Shown: positions 6,615-13,833 of the stretch, piece by piece
How positions within the stretch are numbered: the first letter of the stretch is position 1
Layout: each line of letters starts with the position of its first letter
Virus record (IMG/VR): IMGVR_UViG_3300037258_000105
Span: 1 to 34,457 of that record
Source of the DNA: a virus
Strand: one strand, 5' to 3'
Length of the DNA stretch: 34,457 bases
The notes under the pieces: model-generated
Seen by the model: the letters and a program-made list of their open reading frames with translations, nothing else
Told to the model about the DNA's origin: nothing
The model's database searches: none
Translations under genes and position numbers: made by a program

Positions 6615-7649
6615 ATGGCCAAGACCCAAACGCCGCCCGTCATTCCTGACCATTACCCGGAAGAGGAGATGGAGAAGGCACGCCAGGCGCTCCTGGCAGG
6701 CGTGAGCATCGATACCGTCCGCGGACGTCTACTCCCGGCCGCCCTGCGCGAGTCTGCCGCGCCGGCGGACACCGGGCCACGGAACGTGATCGAAGCCCTC
6801 GCCCGGGTCGAGCGGGAGTTGCCCGGCATCGGGAAAGACCAGTCGGCGTCCGAACAGCAGGGCGGCTACAAGTACCGGGGGATCGAGGCGATCACCGCCC
6901 AAGCGTCCGTCCTGCTCGGCAAATACGGGGTGGTGTTCGTCCCGAAGATCCTGTCCGCCGAACCTCACGATCTCGTCGTGAACGGGAAACCGTGGGTCGA
7001 GTGGCGGGTCATGGTGTCCTACACCGTGTACGGCCCTGGCGGCCCGCTCGACCATGTTGAGGTCGGCCCGATGTTCGGCCTGGGGCGTGACAATTCGGAC
7101 AAGGGGGTGAACAAGGCGCTCACCCAGACGTTCAAGTACGCGTTGCTGCAGGTGTTGTGCATCGGGGATAAGGCGGATGAGGCGGACGGGCAGACCCCGG
7201 AAACGGACCGGTGGGGTGGCGAGCCGCCTGTCCCGCCTGCGCCGACACCGGAGGAGAAGGCCAGGGCGGACGGGTGGGGGTCGCTGGCCGAGGCGTTGGA
7301 GGCTCGCGACAAGCTGCCGCACATCTTCGACGACCTCGAGAACGTCGAAGCCGGCCGCTGTCTGGAGGCGTTGCGGACCTGGCGGGACGCTGAGGGGATC
7401 TTCTGGCCATACTCGAAGGCGAACTACCAGCGGATCGTCGACGAAGCCCTGGTGTTGATGGAGAACTCAGGGCCGGACGGCTCAGATGGCTCCCCGCCGC
7501 CCCCACAAGCCCCTCAGACGCCCGCAACGGACCCGAAGGTGGCGAAGGCGCAGGCGGAGCTCGCCGAGGCGATAGACCGCCGGAAACGGGAAGACGCCTC
7601 ACCCACCGGCCAACTCCCCGTCACCGACCCCGACGAAGATCCGTTCTAG
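6615..7649 (+). CDS. ERF-family single-strand annealing protein
   Basis: The frame opens upstream, but ATG 6615 is chosen because CCGATCCAAGGAGG ends 6 bases before it; 344 residues. Residues ~55-180 match the ERF superfamily: NVIEALARVERELPGIGK, YKYRGIEAITAQASVLLGKYGVVF, GLGRDNSDKGVNKALTQTFKYALLQVLCI. These proteins form rings on ssDNA and anneal complementary strands in phage recombination and replication. The C-terminal half is acidic and Pro-rich, with a helical module (~210-290) and a D-rich tail (DPDEDPF) like the C-terminal tips that contact SSB or recombinase partners. Gam immediately upstream completes a recombination module; no dedicated exonuclease is adjacent. Confidence 0.85.
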   Translation: MAKTQTPPVIPDHYPEEEMEKARQALLAGVSIDTVRGRLLPAALRESAAPADTGPRNVIEALARVERELPGIGKDQSASEQQGGYKYRGIEAITAQASVLLGKYGVVFVPKILSAEPHDLVVNGKPWVEWRVMVSYTVYGPGGPLDHVEVGPMFGLGRDNSDKGVNKALTQTFKYALLQVLCIGDKADEADGQTPETDRWGGEPPVPPAPTPEEKARADGWGSLAEALEARDKLPHIFDDLENVEAGRCLEALRTWRDAEGIFWPYSKANYQRIVDEALVLMENSGPDGSDGSPPPPQAPQTPATDPKVAKAQAELAEAIDRRKREDASPTGQLPVTDPDEDPF

Positions 7650-7662
7650 CTGGCGGTTGTTG

Positions 7663-7752
7663 CGCGGGCGCCCCGCGAGGCGTACCGTGCCGATCCACAA
7701 CCGAAGATGGGACGTGAAAGGGGCTCCTGCGCTCAGCCGCCCAGGAGCCCCT
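7663..7752 (+). terminator. Two tandem hairpins after erf
   Basis: CGCGGG-CGC-CCCGCG (7663-7677) is followed by a perfect 11-bp stem AGGGGCTCCTG/CAGGAGCCCCT (7719-7729 and 7742-7752, 12-nt loop). The second is the stronger terminator. There is no T run. Both lie in the 141-bp gap before the replication operon. No promoter element of the recurrent type is seen here, so downstream genes may depend on read-through. Confidence 0.65.
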
Positions 7753-7790
7753 AGATCGCCACCACCTGTTACCGGCAGGAGGTGCAACCA

Positions 7791-8006
7791 ATGCCAGACC
7801 TTACCCGCTCAGCGGGCTCTCGTAACGTCACAATCGCGAGACGCCGCCGATGGATCAAGGGAGCCATGGAAGCCGTCGAGAACGGCCAAGCCGATGGCTA
7901 CCGTGAATGGCTCGCTACGTCCGGGGAGGACAGCTGGACAGCGTGGCCCGGCTTCGAGGTTCTCCTCGGCGGACCGCTCCCAGCCCACCCAGACGACGCA
8001 GCATGA
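7791..8006 (+). CDS. Small basic/acidic protein of unknown function, first gene of the replication operon
   Basis: 71 residues; ATG 7791 has AGGAGG 8 bases upstream. A basic N-terminal stretch (ARRRRWIKG) suggests nucleic-acid contact; the rest carries several Trp residues and a short Pro-rich end. The stop overlaps the next start (ATGA). I do not recognise the family. Confidence 0.6.
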   Translation: MPDLTRSAGSRNVTIARRRRWIKGAMEAVENGQADGYREWLATSGEDSWTAWPGFEVLLGGPLPAHPDDAA

Positions 8007-8737
8007 TCGTCCGTGTCGAACACAAGACCAGCTACACCGTCATCGACAACACCGCCATCAACGACGACCGACTCTCATTCCGGGCCGTCGGCCTGCTCGC
8101 CTACCTGCTCAGCAGACCAGACGGATGGCACGTCGACTACCGCTCACTGTCGACCACACACAGTGACGGCGAGTCGTCGACTAGGGCGGCCCTGAAAGAG
8201 CTCGAAGAGGCCGGCTACCTGGAACGGAGGCGAGGCCGCGGCGACGACGGAAGGGTCCGATGGGAGCAGATCGTCCACGAGACCTCATCGACACCATGCG
8301 GCGGAAACCATGCGGCGGAAATCCAGGCATGGAAACCCGCCGCAGTAGTAAGTACTGAGAAGCAAGTACTAGAACAAATACCCACGCGTTCGGCTACGCC
8401 GAAGCCTGAACGCGAGAAGGATCTCATCTTCGACGCGATCATTGAGGTCTGTGGCATACCGCCTCGGGAAGCAACCAACGGCACAGCCGCGCGCGTAGGT
8501 AAGACCAAACGCGAGATCGTCGCGTTCGCGCGCGACGCCGGTTTACCGACCGACCCCGCCGAGCTCGCCAAAGGCATCCGAACCAGATCACGCCGTTACC
8601 GGGTCAAGATGCCAGGCTGTGAGCTGACCCCCGAGGCGCTGGCCAAGTGGTGGTCGACGCTCGGGCCATCGGCCGGCGTCGAGAGTTCCGGTTCATTGTT
8701 CGAGGATCTCCGTAGGATGAGCGAGGTGGCCCAGTGA
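8003..8737 (+). CDS. Replication initiator-like winged-helix protein
   Basis: ATG 8003 overlaps the upstream stop; 244 residues. Residues ~15-80 match the N-terminal winged helix common in phage replisome organisers: IDNTAINDDRLSFRAVGLLAYLLSRPDGW, then a recognition-helix region and ALKELEEAGYLERRRGRG. The rest has a basic linker and a helical C-terminal domain. It is followed directly by a DnaB/RepA-type ATPase, as expected for an origin-binding and helicase-loading pair. The internal stretch at about 8280-8390 is richer in A/T and direct repeats (GCGGCGGAAACCATGCGG-like, AAGTACT) than its surroundings and might hold origin iterons. Confidence 0.7.
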   Translation: MIVRVEHKTSYTVIDNTAINDDRLSFRAVGLLAYLLSRPDGWHVDYRSLSTTHSDGESSTRAALKELEEAGYLERRRGRGDDGRVRWEQIVHETSSTPCGGNHAAEIQAWKPAAVVSTEKQVLEQIPTRSATPKPEREKDLIFDAIIEVCGIPPREATNGTAARVGKTKREIVAFARDAGLPTDPAELAKGIRTRSRRYRVKMPGCELTPEALAKWWSTLGPSAGVESSGSLFEDLRRMSEVAQ

Positions 8738-9996
8738 CCCGCGTTATCCCGCACTCCATCGAGGCTGAGCGCACTGTCCTCGGCTGTGCCATGTGGTCCG
8801 GGGATGCCTGCTCGCTGGTAGCCGAGTTCATCGACCCGTCCGATTTCTACCGCCCGATCCACCAGTCGATCGCCTCCGCCATTGTCGAGCTCCACGGGTC
8901 CGGCCAGCCTGTCGACGCAGGCACCGTGGCCGAGCGTCTCCGGGCGCTCGGGCTGCTGGAGCACTGCGGAGGGCTCAGCGAGTTGACATCCCTCGTGGCT
9001 GAGGCAGGTCCGACCGGTTCGGTCACGACCCTCATAGGGCTGATCGCCGAGTACGCCGTTCGCCGCCGCCTGTTGGCCGCCATGGCCGACCTCGATGCAG
9101 CCGCATACGATCTGGCCGTCCCGGTGGAAACCCTGGCCGAGCGGCTCCTAGCCGTCGAGCAGGAGTTCGCGTGCCCGACCAGAACCACCCATTCCGACCA
9201 GACAGCCCCCGACTTCGTGGCCGGCGACCACGACTATGACTGGCTGGTCAGCGGCCTAATCGAGCGTGGCGACCGCTTCATTTTCACTGGGGCCGAGGGC
9301 TATGGGAAGTCGACGCTGCTCCGCCAACTTGCGGTGCAGTTCGCTGCAGGCGTCCACCCATGGACAGCGGAGTACATCCCACCGATCTCAGTGCTGATGA
9401 TCGACCTGGAGAACTCCGCCGCCCAGACCGCCCGCAAACTGCGGGGGCTGCTCACCGAAGCGCAACGTCTCCGCCAGCTGAGTTTCGGTCATCCCGATGT
9501 CGGGTCGGTCGACAATCTCCGGATCAACGTTCACCCGCAGGGACTTGACCTGCTCACATCGAGGGATCGTTCCTGGTTGACGGACCGGCTCCGGGCGAAC
9601 AGACCCGTCGATCTGCTGGTCATCAGCCCGCTCTACAAGCTCCACGCCGGATCGCCGACCGACGAGGAACCAGCCGCTCAGGTAGCACGGTTTCTTGACC
9701 TGCTCCGCGAGCGGTACGGCTGCGCGCTGATGATCGAAGCGCACTCCCCGCACGCCGACGACGGGCGAGGCAGGACCGTCAGACCTTACGGGGCGAGCCT
9801 CTGGATGCGCTGGCCCGAGTTCGGCTACGGACTACGGCCAACGAAGGACGATCCGCTGGTCAGCGACCTAGTGGCATGGCGCGGACCTCGCGACGGCGCC
9901 CGAGATTGGCCGTTCACTCTGCGCCGTGGGTCTCACTGGCCGTGGGAAGCGGCGAACAGTAGGAAGGCCGCCGGACCGGAGCTCGAACAGTGGTGA
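8734..9996 (+). CDS. DnaB N-terminal domain fused to RepA-like AAA_25 ATPase
   Basis: GTG start in a GTGA overlap; 420 residues. Residues 1-~145 match the DnaB helicase N-terminal domain (IPHSIEAERTVLGCAMW, FYRPIHQSIASAIVELHGSG, DAGTVAERLR). Residues ~165-400 form a RecA-like ATPase with Walker A GAEGYGKST (186-194), Walker B-like SVLMIDLEN, and VDLLVISPLYKL followed by MIEAHSPH, the pattern of RepA/AAA_25 helicases. It probably unwinds phage DNA at the origin with the upstream initiator. The DnaB-N plus RepA fusion occurs in actinophages but differs from canonical DnaB, in which the C-terminal domain is DnaB_C. Confidence 0.8.
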   Translation: MTRVIPHSIEAERTVLGCAMWSGDACSLVAEFIDPSDFYRPIHQSIASAIVELHGSGQPVDAGTVAERLRALGLLEHCGGLSELTSLVAEAGPTGSVTTLIGLIAEYAVRRRLLAAMADLDAAAYDLAVPVETLAERLLAVEQEFACPTRTTHSDQTAPDFVAGDHDYDWLVSGLIERGDRFIFTGAEGYGKSTLLRQLAVQFAAGVHPWTAEYIPPISVLMIDLENSAAQTARKLRGLLTEAQRLRQLSFGHPDVGSVDNLRINVHPQGLDLLTSRDRSWLTDRLRANRPVDLLVISPLYKLHAGSPTDEEPAAQVARFLDLLRERYGCALMIEAHSPHADDGRGRTVRPYGASLWMRWPEFGYGLRPTKDDPLVSDLVAWRGPRDGARDWPFTLRRGSHWPWEAANSRKAAGPELEQW

Positions 9997-10274
9997 GCCG
10001 TCTGACCAGCCGCCTACCGTCCCGCCGTCAGATAGCCGAAGACCGCTACACCGCCCTGGTCCGCGCCCTGATCATCGAGGCTGGGGGGGAGGTGCGTATC
10101 CCGCCGGGGGCGATGGAGGTTGCGGGGGTCGTGACCTCCGAACCGTCCGGCGACGGCGGCCTGATATTCCGCGTCTCATGCCAGGAAGGACACCTACCCG
10201 ATTCGCCGGCGGCCGGTCGGGACATTTTCTGCCGCCGGTGTCACGGGCTGCTCGTCGAGGGGAACGGCCGGTGA
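9993..10274 (+). CDS. Small zinc-binding-like protein
   Basis: GTG 9993 overlaps the previous stop (GTGA); GTG 9990 is an alternative. 93 residues: a basic N-terminus, a helix, a short beta section and a C-terminal Cys/His cluster (SCQEGHL and CRRCHG) that could bind one zinc. It overlaps the methyltransferase start by 4 bases. Function unknown. Confidence 0.6.
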   Translation: MSRLTSRLPSRRQIAEDRYTALVRALIIEAGGEVRIPPGAMEVAGVVTSEPSGDGGLIFRVSCQEGHLPDSPAAGRDIFCRRCHGLLVEGNGR

Positions 10275-11302
10275 AACCCACCTTCGGCTCGCTGTTCTCC
10301 GGTATCGGCGGCATCGACCTCGGCCTCGAGCGGGCCGGCTGGTCGTGCGCCTGGCAGAGCGAGATCGACCCGTACGCCTCCCGCGTCCTCACCCACCACT
10401 GGCCGCAGGTCCCGAACCTCGGCGACATCAAAACCATCGATTGGAGCGGCGTTGACCAGGTTGATCTCATCTGCGGCGGATACCCCTGCCAACCCTTCTC
10501 GATGGCTGGGCGGCGAGCCGGAACCGATGACCCCCGACATCTCTGGCCGTGGATGCGAGACGCCATTCGCGTACTACGACCCCGATGGGCGCTCCTTGAG
10601 AACGTCCCAGGGCACCTTGGACTTGGGTTTGCCGAAGTCCTCGCTGATCTTGCCGCCCTCGGGTTCGATGCGGAATGGGAACTGCTACCAGCGGCCGCCT
10701 TTGGTGCCCCGCACCTCCGTTACCGGCTCTTCGTTGTTGCACACGCCGACGGCCAAAGCGAACCAGGACGCCCCGTCGATGCGTTCACGAGACCGGGGTT
10801 CATGGTTCCCGATCCCTGCCGCGGCCAGCTACGGGACGAACCAGTCTCCGTCTTCGGGTGCCAGCGTCCGCCCTGGGCTGGAGACGATGGCGAGACACGG
10901 CTTATGGCCCACGCCGACGACACAGGACGCGGAGAACGACGGGGGACCCAGCCAACTCCGCCGCAATTCGGTGCCGCTCAATACGGCGGTGAAGATGTGG
11001 CCGACGCCGACTCAGAGCGACGGGACTGGAGGCCCGGGGTGTTCGGGGAGGGACGGCGGCCTGAATCTGCGGACCGCGGTCCAATGGGCGACGCCGATTG
11101 CTCATCCGAGAACTCACACGCCGAGACAGGTCGACCATGGAGCACAACTGGCGAACCAGGTTGGTGGGCAGCTGAACCCGACGTGGGTCGAGTGGCTCAT
11201 GGGGTTCCCGCCCGGGTGGACCGACTTAGGTGCCTCGGGAATGCCGTAGTACCCCAGGTGGCCGAGTGGGTGGGTAGACGGATCCTGGAGGCGGTCGGAT
11301 GA
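10271..11302 (+). CDS. C5 cytosine DNA methyltransferase (Dcm-like)
   Basis: GTG 10271 in a GTGA overlap; 343 residues. The longer open frame upstream is a shadow of the ATPase gene. Motif I FGSLFSGIGGIDLGLERAG, motif IV PCQPFS with catalytic Cys73, motif VI ENV (110-112), motif VIII RYRLFVVA and motif X LGNAVVPQVAEWVG are all present, so the enzyme looks intact. It methylates cytosine C5 in a target that cannot be predicted, probably to evade host restriction. The target-recognition region carries four repeats of the (A/G)(H/D)AD type. The same DNA read in the +1 frame encodes TP(T/I) repeats of another recognisable phage protein type. An HNH nuclease gene overlaps its end. Confidence 0.9.
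   Translation: MKPTFGSLFSGIGGIDLGLERAGWSCAWQSEIDPYASRVLTHHWPQVPNLGDIKTIDWSGVDQVDLICGGYPCQPFSMAGRRAGTDDPRHLWPWMRDAIRVLRPRWALLENVPGHLGLGFAEVLADLAALGFDAEWELLPAAAFGAPHLRYRLFVVAHADGQSEPGRPVDAFTRPGFMVPDPCRGQLRDEPVSVFGCQRPPWAGDDGETRLMAHADDTGRGERRGTQPTPPQFGAAQYGGEDVADADSERRDWRPGVFGEGRRPESADRGPMGDADCSSENSHAETGRPWSTTGEPGWWAAEPDVGRVAHGVPARVDRLRCLGNAVVPQVAEWVGRRILEAVG
10527..11249 (+). CDS. Possible overprinted gene inside the methyltransferase (TPT-repeat protein)
   Basis: This is a 240-residue open frame, +1 relative to the methyltransferase. It starts MTPDISGRG and contains FAYYDPDGRSLRTSQGTL, PPLVPRTSVTGSSLLHTPTA, LWPTPTTQD, MWPTPTQSDG and LNPTWVEWLMGFPPGWTDL. These segments resemble, from memory, phage proteins annotated separately or as methyltransferase C-termini. 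By eye, third-position G/C in 10740-10930 is at least as high in this frame as in the methyltransferase frame. No convincing SD precedes ATG 10527, so expression is uncertain. It may be a true overlapping gene, or one of two readings of a shared DNA repeat. Function unknown. Confidence 0.4.
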   Translation: MTPDISGRGCETPFAYYDPDGRSLRTSQGTLDLGLPKSSLILPPSGSMRNGNCYQRPPLVPRTSVTGSSLLHTPTAKANQDAPSMRSRDRGSWFPIPAAASYGTNQSPSSGASVRPGLETMARHGLWPTPTTQDAENDGGPSQLRRNSVPLNTAVKMWPTPTQSDGTGGPGCSGRDGGLNLRTAVQWATPIAHPRTHTPRQVDHGAQLANQVGGQLNPTWVEWLMGFPPGWTDLGASGMP

Positions 11303-11583
11303 AGCGCGGCGGCAGACTCCGGCGCCACACGCCCCTGCGCGCCAAGCCCCACCACGCGGCCAGGGCGGTCACCTCGTTGACCTGCGAGGCTCAGACCCCG
11401 GTCTGCACCTCCTGGGCGGTCCACGTCCACCACGTGCTCCCCAGGGCTCACGGCGGCAACGACCACACCCCGCTACTGGATGTCTGCGCGCCGTGCCATG
11501 AGTACATCCACGGTCACCCGGCGCTCAGCTACGAACGCGGCTGGTTGCTCCACTCTTGGGATGATCCTTCCCCCGCTGCGTAA
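11299..11583 (+). CDS. HNH endonuclease (short)
   Basis: 94 residues, ATGA overlap with the methyltransferase. A basic N-terminus is followed by the HNH core: VHVHHVLPRAHGGNDH with His44/His45 and Asn54, then CAPCHEYIH with His67 and a Cys pair. The small freestanding form resembles phage HNH proteins that assist DNA packaging or act as homing nucleases. Location next to a methyltransferase rather than the terminase suggests an early DNA-processing role, but this is inference. Confidence 0.75.
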   Translation: MKRGGRLRRHTPLRAKPHHAARAVTSLTCEAQTPVCTSWAVHVHHVLPRAHGGNDHTPLLDVCAPCHEYIHGHPALSYERGWLLHSWDDPSPAA

Positions 11584-11630
11584 TCTGGGGTACAGTAGCG
11601 GCTGTTACCGCCAAGGCCGATCCAAGGAGG
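11568..11630 (+). promoter_or_regulatory. Promoter/operator element and SD block
   Basis: TTCCCC (11568-11573), 17-bp spacer, TACAGT (11591-11596), with GTAATCTGGGGTAC at 11580-11593 and CCGATCCAAGGAGG at 11617-11630, 7 bases before the ATG at 11638. The -35 lies inside the end of the HNH gene. Confidence 0.65.
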
Positions 11631-11637
11631 CCCACCC

Positions 11638-11931
11638 ATGCCCGTCATAAATGTCCACATCGTCCGAGGCGACACGCCCGCCCCATGGATGGGCATCGAC
11701 GACCCCATCCACCTCCCGCACGCCGTGATCGCTGTGGCCGCCCTCGAGTCGGGCATGGTGTCGGGCGCCGCGAGCATCGCTATCCGCATCGACCTCCCCG
11801 ACGGTCAGGTGGTGATCGCAGAGACATCGCTGGCCGCGTGGATCGCCGCTACCTGTGCCATCCGCGGCGCATTCCCCGCCGAGTTCTATGACACGCCGCT
11901 GGCCAGCCCGTTGCTGGACGACGAGTTCTGA
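11638..11931 (+). CDS. Protein of unknown function under its own promoter element
   Basis: 97 residues, preceded by the full promoter and SD module. The sequence is hydrophobic/acidic with a regular beta-alpha pattern (VINVHIVRGD, AVIAVAALESG, AIRIDLPDGQVVIAETSLAAWIAATCAI) and no TM. I do not recognise the family. It heads a run of four or five overlapping small genes. Confidence 0.65.
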   Translation: MPVINVHIVRGDTPAPWMGIDDPIHLPHAVIAVAALESGMVSGAASIAIRIDLPDGQVVIAETSLAAWIAATCAIRGAFPAEFYDTPLASPLLDDEF

Positions 11932-12134
11932 TGACCGTCCTGGTCGTCGGGTGTGTCATAGCGTTCATCGTCGGCTTGAACCTGCTGCTCAGCCTCCAGT
12001 TCTGGTTGGGGTACCGGCAGGTTCGTAGGCAGGAACGGGAGTTGGTGCCGGCGCGGGCCACCCAGTTCGGGCCACGCCAGGGCCGCCATTTTCGTCCGGA
12101 GCCGATCGACGTGTACGAATCGGTGGCGTCGTGA
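11931..12134 (+). CDS. Small single-TM protein
   Basis: 67 residues, start overlapping the previous stop (TGATG). One TM segment at residues ~3-24 (VVGCVIAFIVGLNLLLSLQFWL), then a basic cytoplasmic tail. Paired with another single-TM protein immediately downstream. Function unknown; possible superinfection or membrane accessory protein. Confidence 0.6.
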   Translation: MTVLVVGCVIAFIVGLNLLLSLQFWLGYRQVRRQERELVPARATQFGPRQGRHFRPEPIDVYESVAS

Positions 12135-12325
12135 TCCCCGTGCATGTAGCGGTGACCTTGGTGGCCATCGTGATCGGCGGGGCCGTCTTGGCGTTCATCG
12201 CGCTCGGCCTGGTCGACCTGTACGGGTTGGATGTTCCTGCTGATCTGAGGCCGCTGGTGAGGGTGGCTAGGGCGAAACGGAAGCATTCGCGGCGGACCCT
12301 CAAGCGGCTGGCTGCCCGCGGCTGA
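12131..12325 (+). CDS. Small single-TM protein with basic tail
   Basis: 64 residues, GTG start in a GTGA overlap. One TM segment at residues ~5-30, then an Arg/Lys-rich C-terminus (ARAKRKHSRRTLKRLAARG) expected to lie on the cytoplasmic side. It forms a tandem pair with the preceding membrane protein. Function unknown. Confidence 0.6.
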   Translation: MIPVHVAVTLVAIVIGGAVLAFIALGLVDLYGLDVPADLRPLVRVARAKRKHSRRTLKRLAARG

Positions 12326-12786
12326 TGGGCGTACTCCTGTGGGGATCCGATTTCAGGACCACGCCCGACTCTCGCACCAAGGCCCGCAAGGACACCGACA
12401 GGGCGCTCGTGGAGAAGGTCTGGCAAGCGTCGGTCGTTGAGCGTGGCAGGGAGCTCGGTTGGACTCTGATCTACCATCACCGCCCGGCGTGGGTGGGTGA
12501 TCGGGGCAACAAGAGGATGATCACGAATACGCTGCCCGAGGGCGCCGGATTCCCGGATCTGATCTTCGTCGGCCACGCGGTCGCGATCGCGATGGAGTTG
12601 AAACGGGAGTCGAACAAGCCGACCCCGGCGCAGGAGGCATGGCTGGAGGCGTGGGCTGAGGTGCCCGGCACGATCGCCGTGTACGCCCGCCCGAGGGACC
12701 GGGAGCTTGTCTGGGATGTCCTCGCCAGGCCGTGGGCGTACTTGCTGAACCAACCGTCAACAGAGGAGGAACCGTGTCCCCACTAG
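12325..12786 (+). CDS. VRR-NUC domain nuclease
   Basis: 153 residues, TGATG overlap. The C-terminal two thirds matches VRR-NUC nucleases of the PD-(D/E)XK fold: EGAGFPDLIFVG with Asp78, IAMELKRESNKPTPAQEAWL with Glu91 and Lys93, then a beta strand and a final helix. Phage members of this type act on branched or structured DNA such as Holliday junctions. It may resolve recombination or replication intermediates made by the ERF/Gam system or prepare concatemers for packaging. Confidence 0.8.
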   Translation: MGVLLWGSDFRTTPDSRTKARKDTDRALVEKVWQASVVERGRELGWTLIYHHRPAWVGDRGNKRMITNTLPEGAGFPDLIFVGHAVAIAMELKRESNKPTPAQEAWLEAWAEVPGTIAVYARPRDRELVWDVLARPWAYLLNQPSTEEEPCPH

Positions 12787-13298
12787 AGCTCGCAGCGTTC
12801 GAGGACGACGATGTCCGGGAGGTGGCCGTCAAGATCACCCGCGCGGGCGACGGGCTGAGCGAAGCCCTGAAGGTATCGCCAGTCGCGCTGCACCGCGGGG
12901 ACGAGGTGTTCTATGTGCTGCGCGGCCGGGTAGCGAAGATCACGTTCGAGGAGGTCAAACCCGGTTCGGACGATCTGCGCCGGGTGCACGTGATCGTCAC
13001 CCAGGACATCGTCGAGGTCGACGGGGCTGACGTGTCGGCGATCCTGAAGCACGCGCAGGACGTGATCCGCCGGAAACTGGAGGAGGCGTCCGGCCAGGTT
13101 CCCCTCACCGACCCGTCAGGTGTGACCCCGTTCGAGGATCTGACTGACGCTGAGCAGGCGCTCTACATCGCCCACGGCTCGGGTGGGCATGCTGGCGGGC
13201 CGGTTGAGGGGTGCCCGCGGTGTGTGGCCCCACCGGTTCGTGAGCCGACGAAACGTGCGCCTGGCCGGCCTCGAGGCTCGAAGTCCGCAGCGAAGTGA
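12774..13298 (+). CDS. Unknown protein with AT-hook-like C-terminus
   Basis: GTG 12774 is chosen because AGAGGAGG lies just upstream; the product is 174 residues and overlaps the nuclease by 13 bases. Residues 1-~105 form a predicted beta-rich domain (EVAVKITRAGDG, HRGDEVFYVLRGRVAKITFEEV, RVHVIVTQDIVEVDGAD) followed by a charged helix. Near the C-terminus there is a Cys/His group (GGHAGGPVEGCPRCVAP) and an AT-hook-like KRAPGRPRGSK. Minor-groove DNA binding is plausible. Function unknown. Confidence 0.65.
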   Translation: MSPLELAAFEDDDVREVAVKITRAGDGLSEALKVSPVALHRGDEVFYVLRGRVAKITFEEVKPGSDDLRRVHVIVTQDIVEVDGADVSAILKHAQDVIRRKLEEASGQVPLTDPSGVTPFEDLTDAEQALYIAHGSGGHAGGPVEGCPRCVAPPVREPTKRAPGRPRGSKSAAK

Positions 13299-13507
13299 GC
13301 AGTCCTGAGGCGGTTGACATTCTCGCTGAGTTGGATCGGACAGCGGAGAACATCGCCCGTATGGACGGCTCGCTGGACCGGTTGTATGCGGTGCGGTTGG
13401 TGTTGATGCGGCAGGCGAGGGCGGCTGGGGTGTCGCGGGATGAGGTTGCGGTGCATGCTCGGATCGCGGGGCCTCGGGTGTCGCAACTGTTGAAGGGCGA
13501 CGGCTGA
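13295..13507 (+). CDS. Small HTH DNA-binding protein
   Basis: 70 residues, GTG start in a GTGA overlap. An N-terminal helix is followed by a helix-turn-helix (MRQARAAGVSRDEVAVHARIAGPRVSQLLKGDG) of the Xre/sigma-like type. It is a possible regulator of the recurrent promoter elements. No effector domain is present. Confidence 0.6.
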   Translation: MSSPEAVDILAELDRTAENIARMDGSLDRLYAVRLVLMRQARAAGVSRDEVAVHARIAGPRVSQLLKGDG

Positions 13508-13770
13508 TGGTGGCGCTGACGATCTACGACGAGATTCATGCCGAGCGGTGGCGCGCTCACGCCAAACATGGGGCCACGTCGATGGAATCCTTCCCCGTGG
13601 ACGACCTGAACCGGCTGGCGATCCTGACGGAAGAGGTCGGCGAGGTCGCCAAGGAATTCAACGAGGCCCGTCATGAGGCCCGCCCGGTCGATCTGCTCCA
13701 GTTGCGTACCGAACTGATCCAGGTTGCTGCGATGGCCGCCGCTTGGGCTGACGCCTGGTCGCTCATCTGA
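13507..13770 (+). CDS. MazG-like nucleotide pyrophosphohydrolase
   Basis: 87 residues starting at the ATG that overlaps the upstream stop. It carries the MazG-like signature: LTEEVGEVAKEFNEA with Glu42, Glu43, Glu46 and Glu50, and a second helix with RTELIQVAAMAAAW (Glu69), metal-binding acidic residues in a four-helix arrangement. Family members hydrolyse (d)NTPs to monophosphates and may lower ppGpp or non-canonical nucleotides during infection. It is the last + strand gene before a bidirectional terminator. Confidence 0.75.
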   Translation: MVALTIYDEIHAERWRAHAKHGATSMESFPVDDLNRLAILTEEVGEVAKEFNEARHEARPVDLLQLRTELIQVAAMAAAWADAWSLI

Positions 13771-13774
13771 TCGT

Positions 13775-13808
13775 CCCGGCGCGGCCACCCGTCTATGGCC
13801 GCGCCGGG
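13775..13808 (+). terminator. Bidirectional terminator between convergent genes
   Basis: A perfect 13-bp stem (CCCGGCGCGGCCA and TGGCCGCGCCGGG) with an 8-nt loop lies between the end of the + strand MazG-like gene and the end of a minus-strand HNH gene. By symmetry it can serve both strands. Confidence 0.8.
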
Positions 13809-13833
13809 CGAAACTCAACAGCCGTCGTACGGG

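Noticed and set aside
9926-10270. N-terminal extension of the methyltransferase frame
   Set aside because: It overlaps the ATPase end and the 9993 gene and is Arg/Pro-rich. The GTG at 10271 in a GTGA overlap begins exactly at the conserved motif I region.
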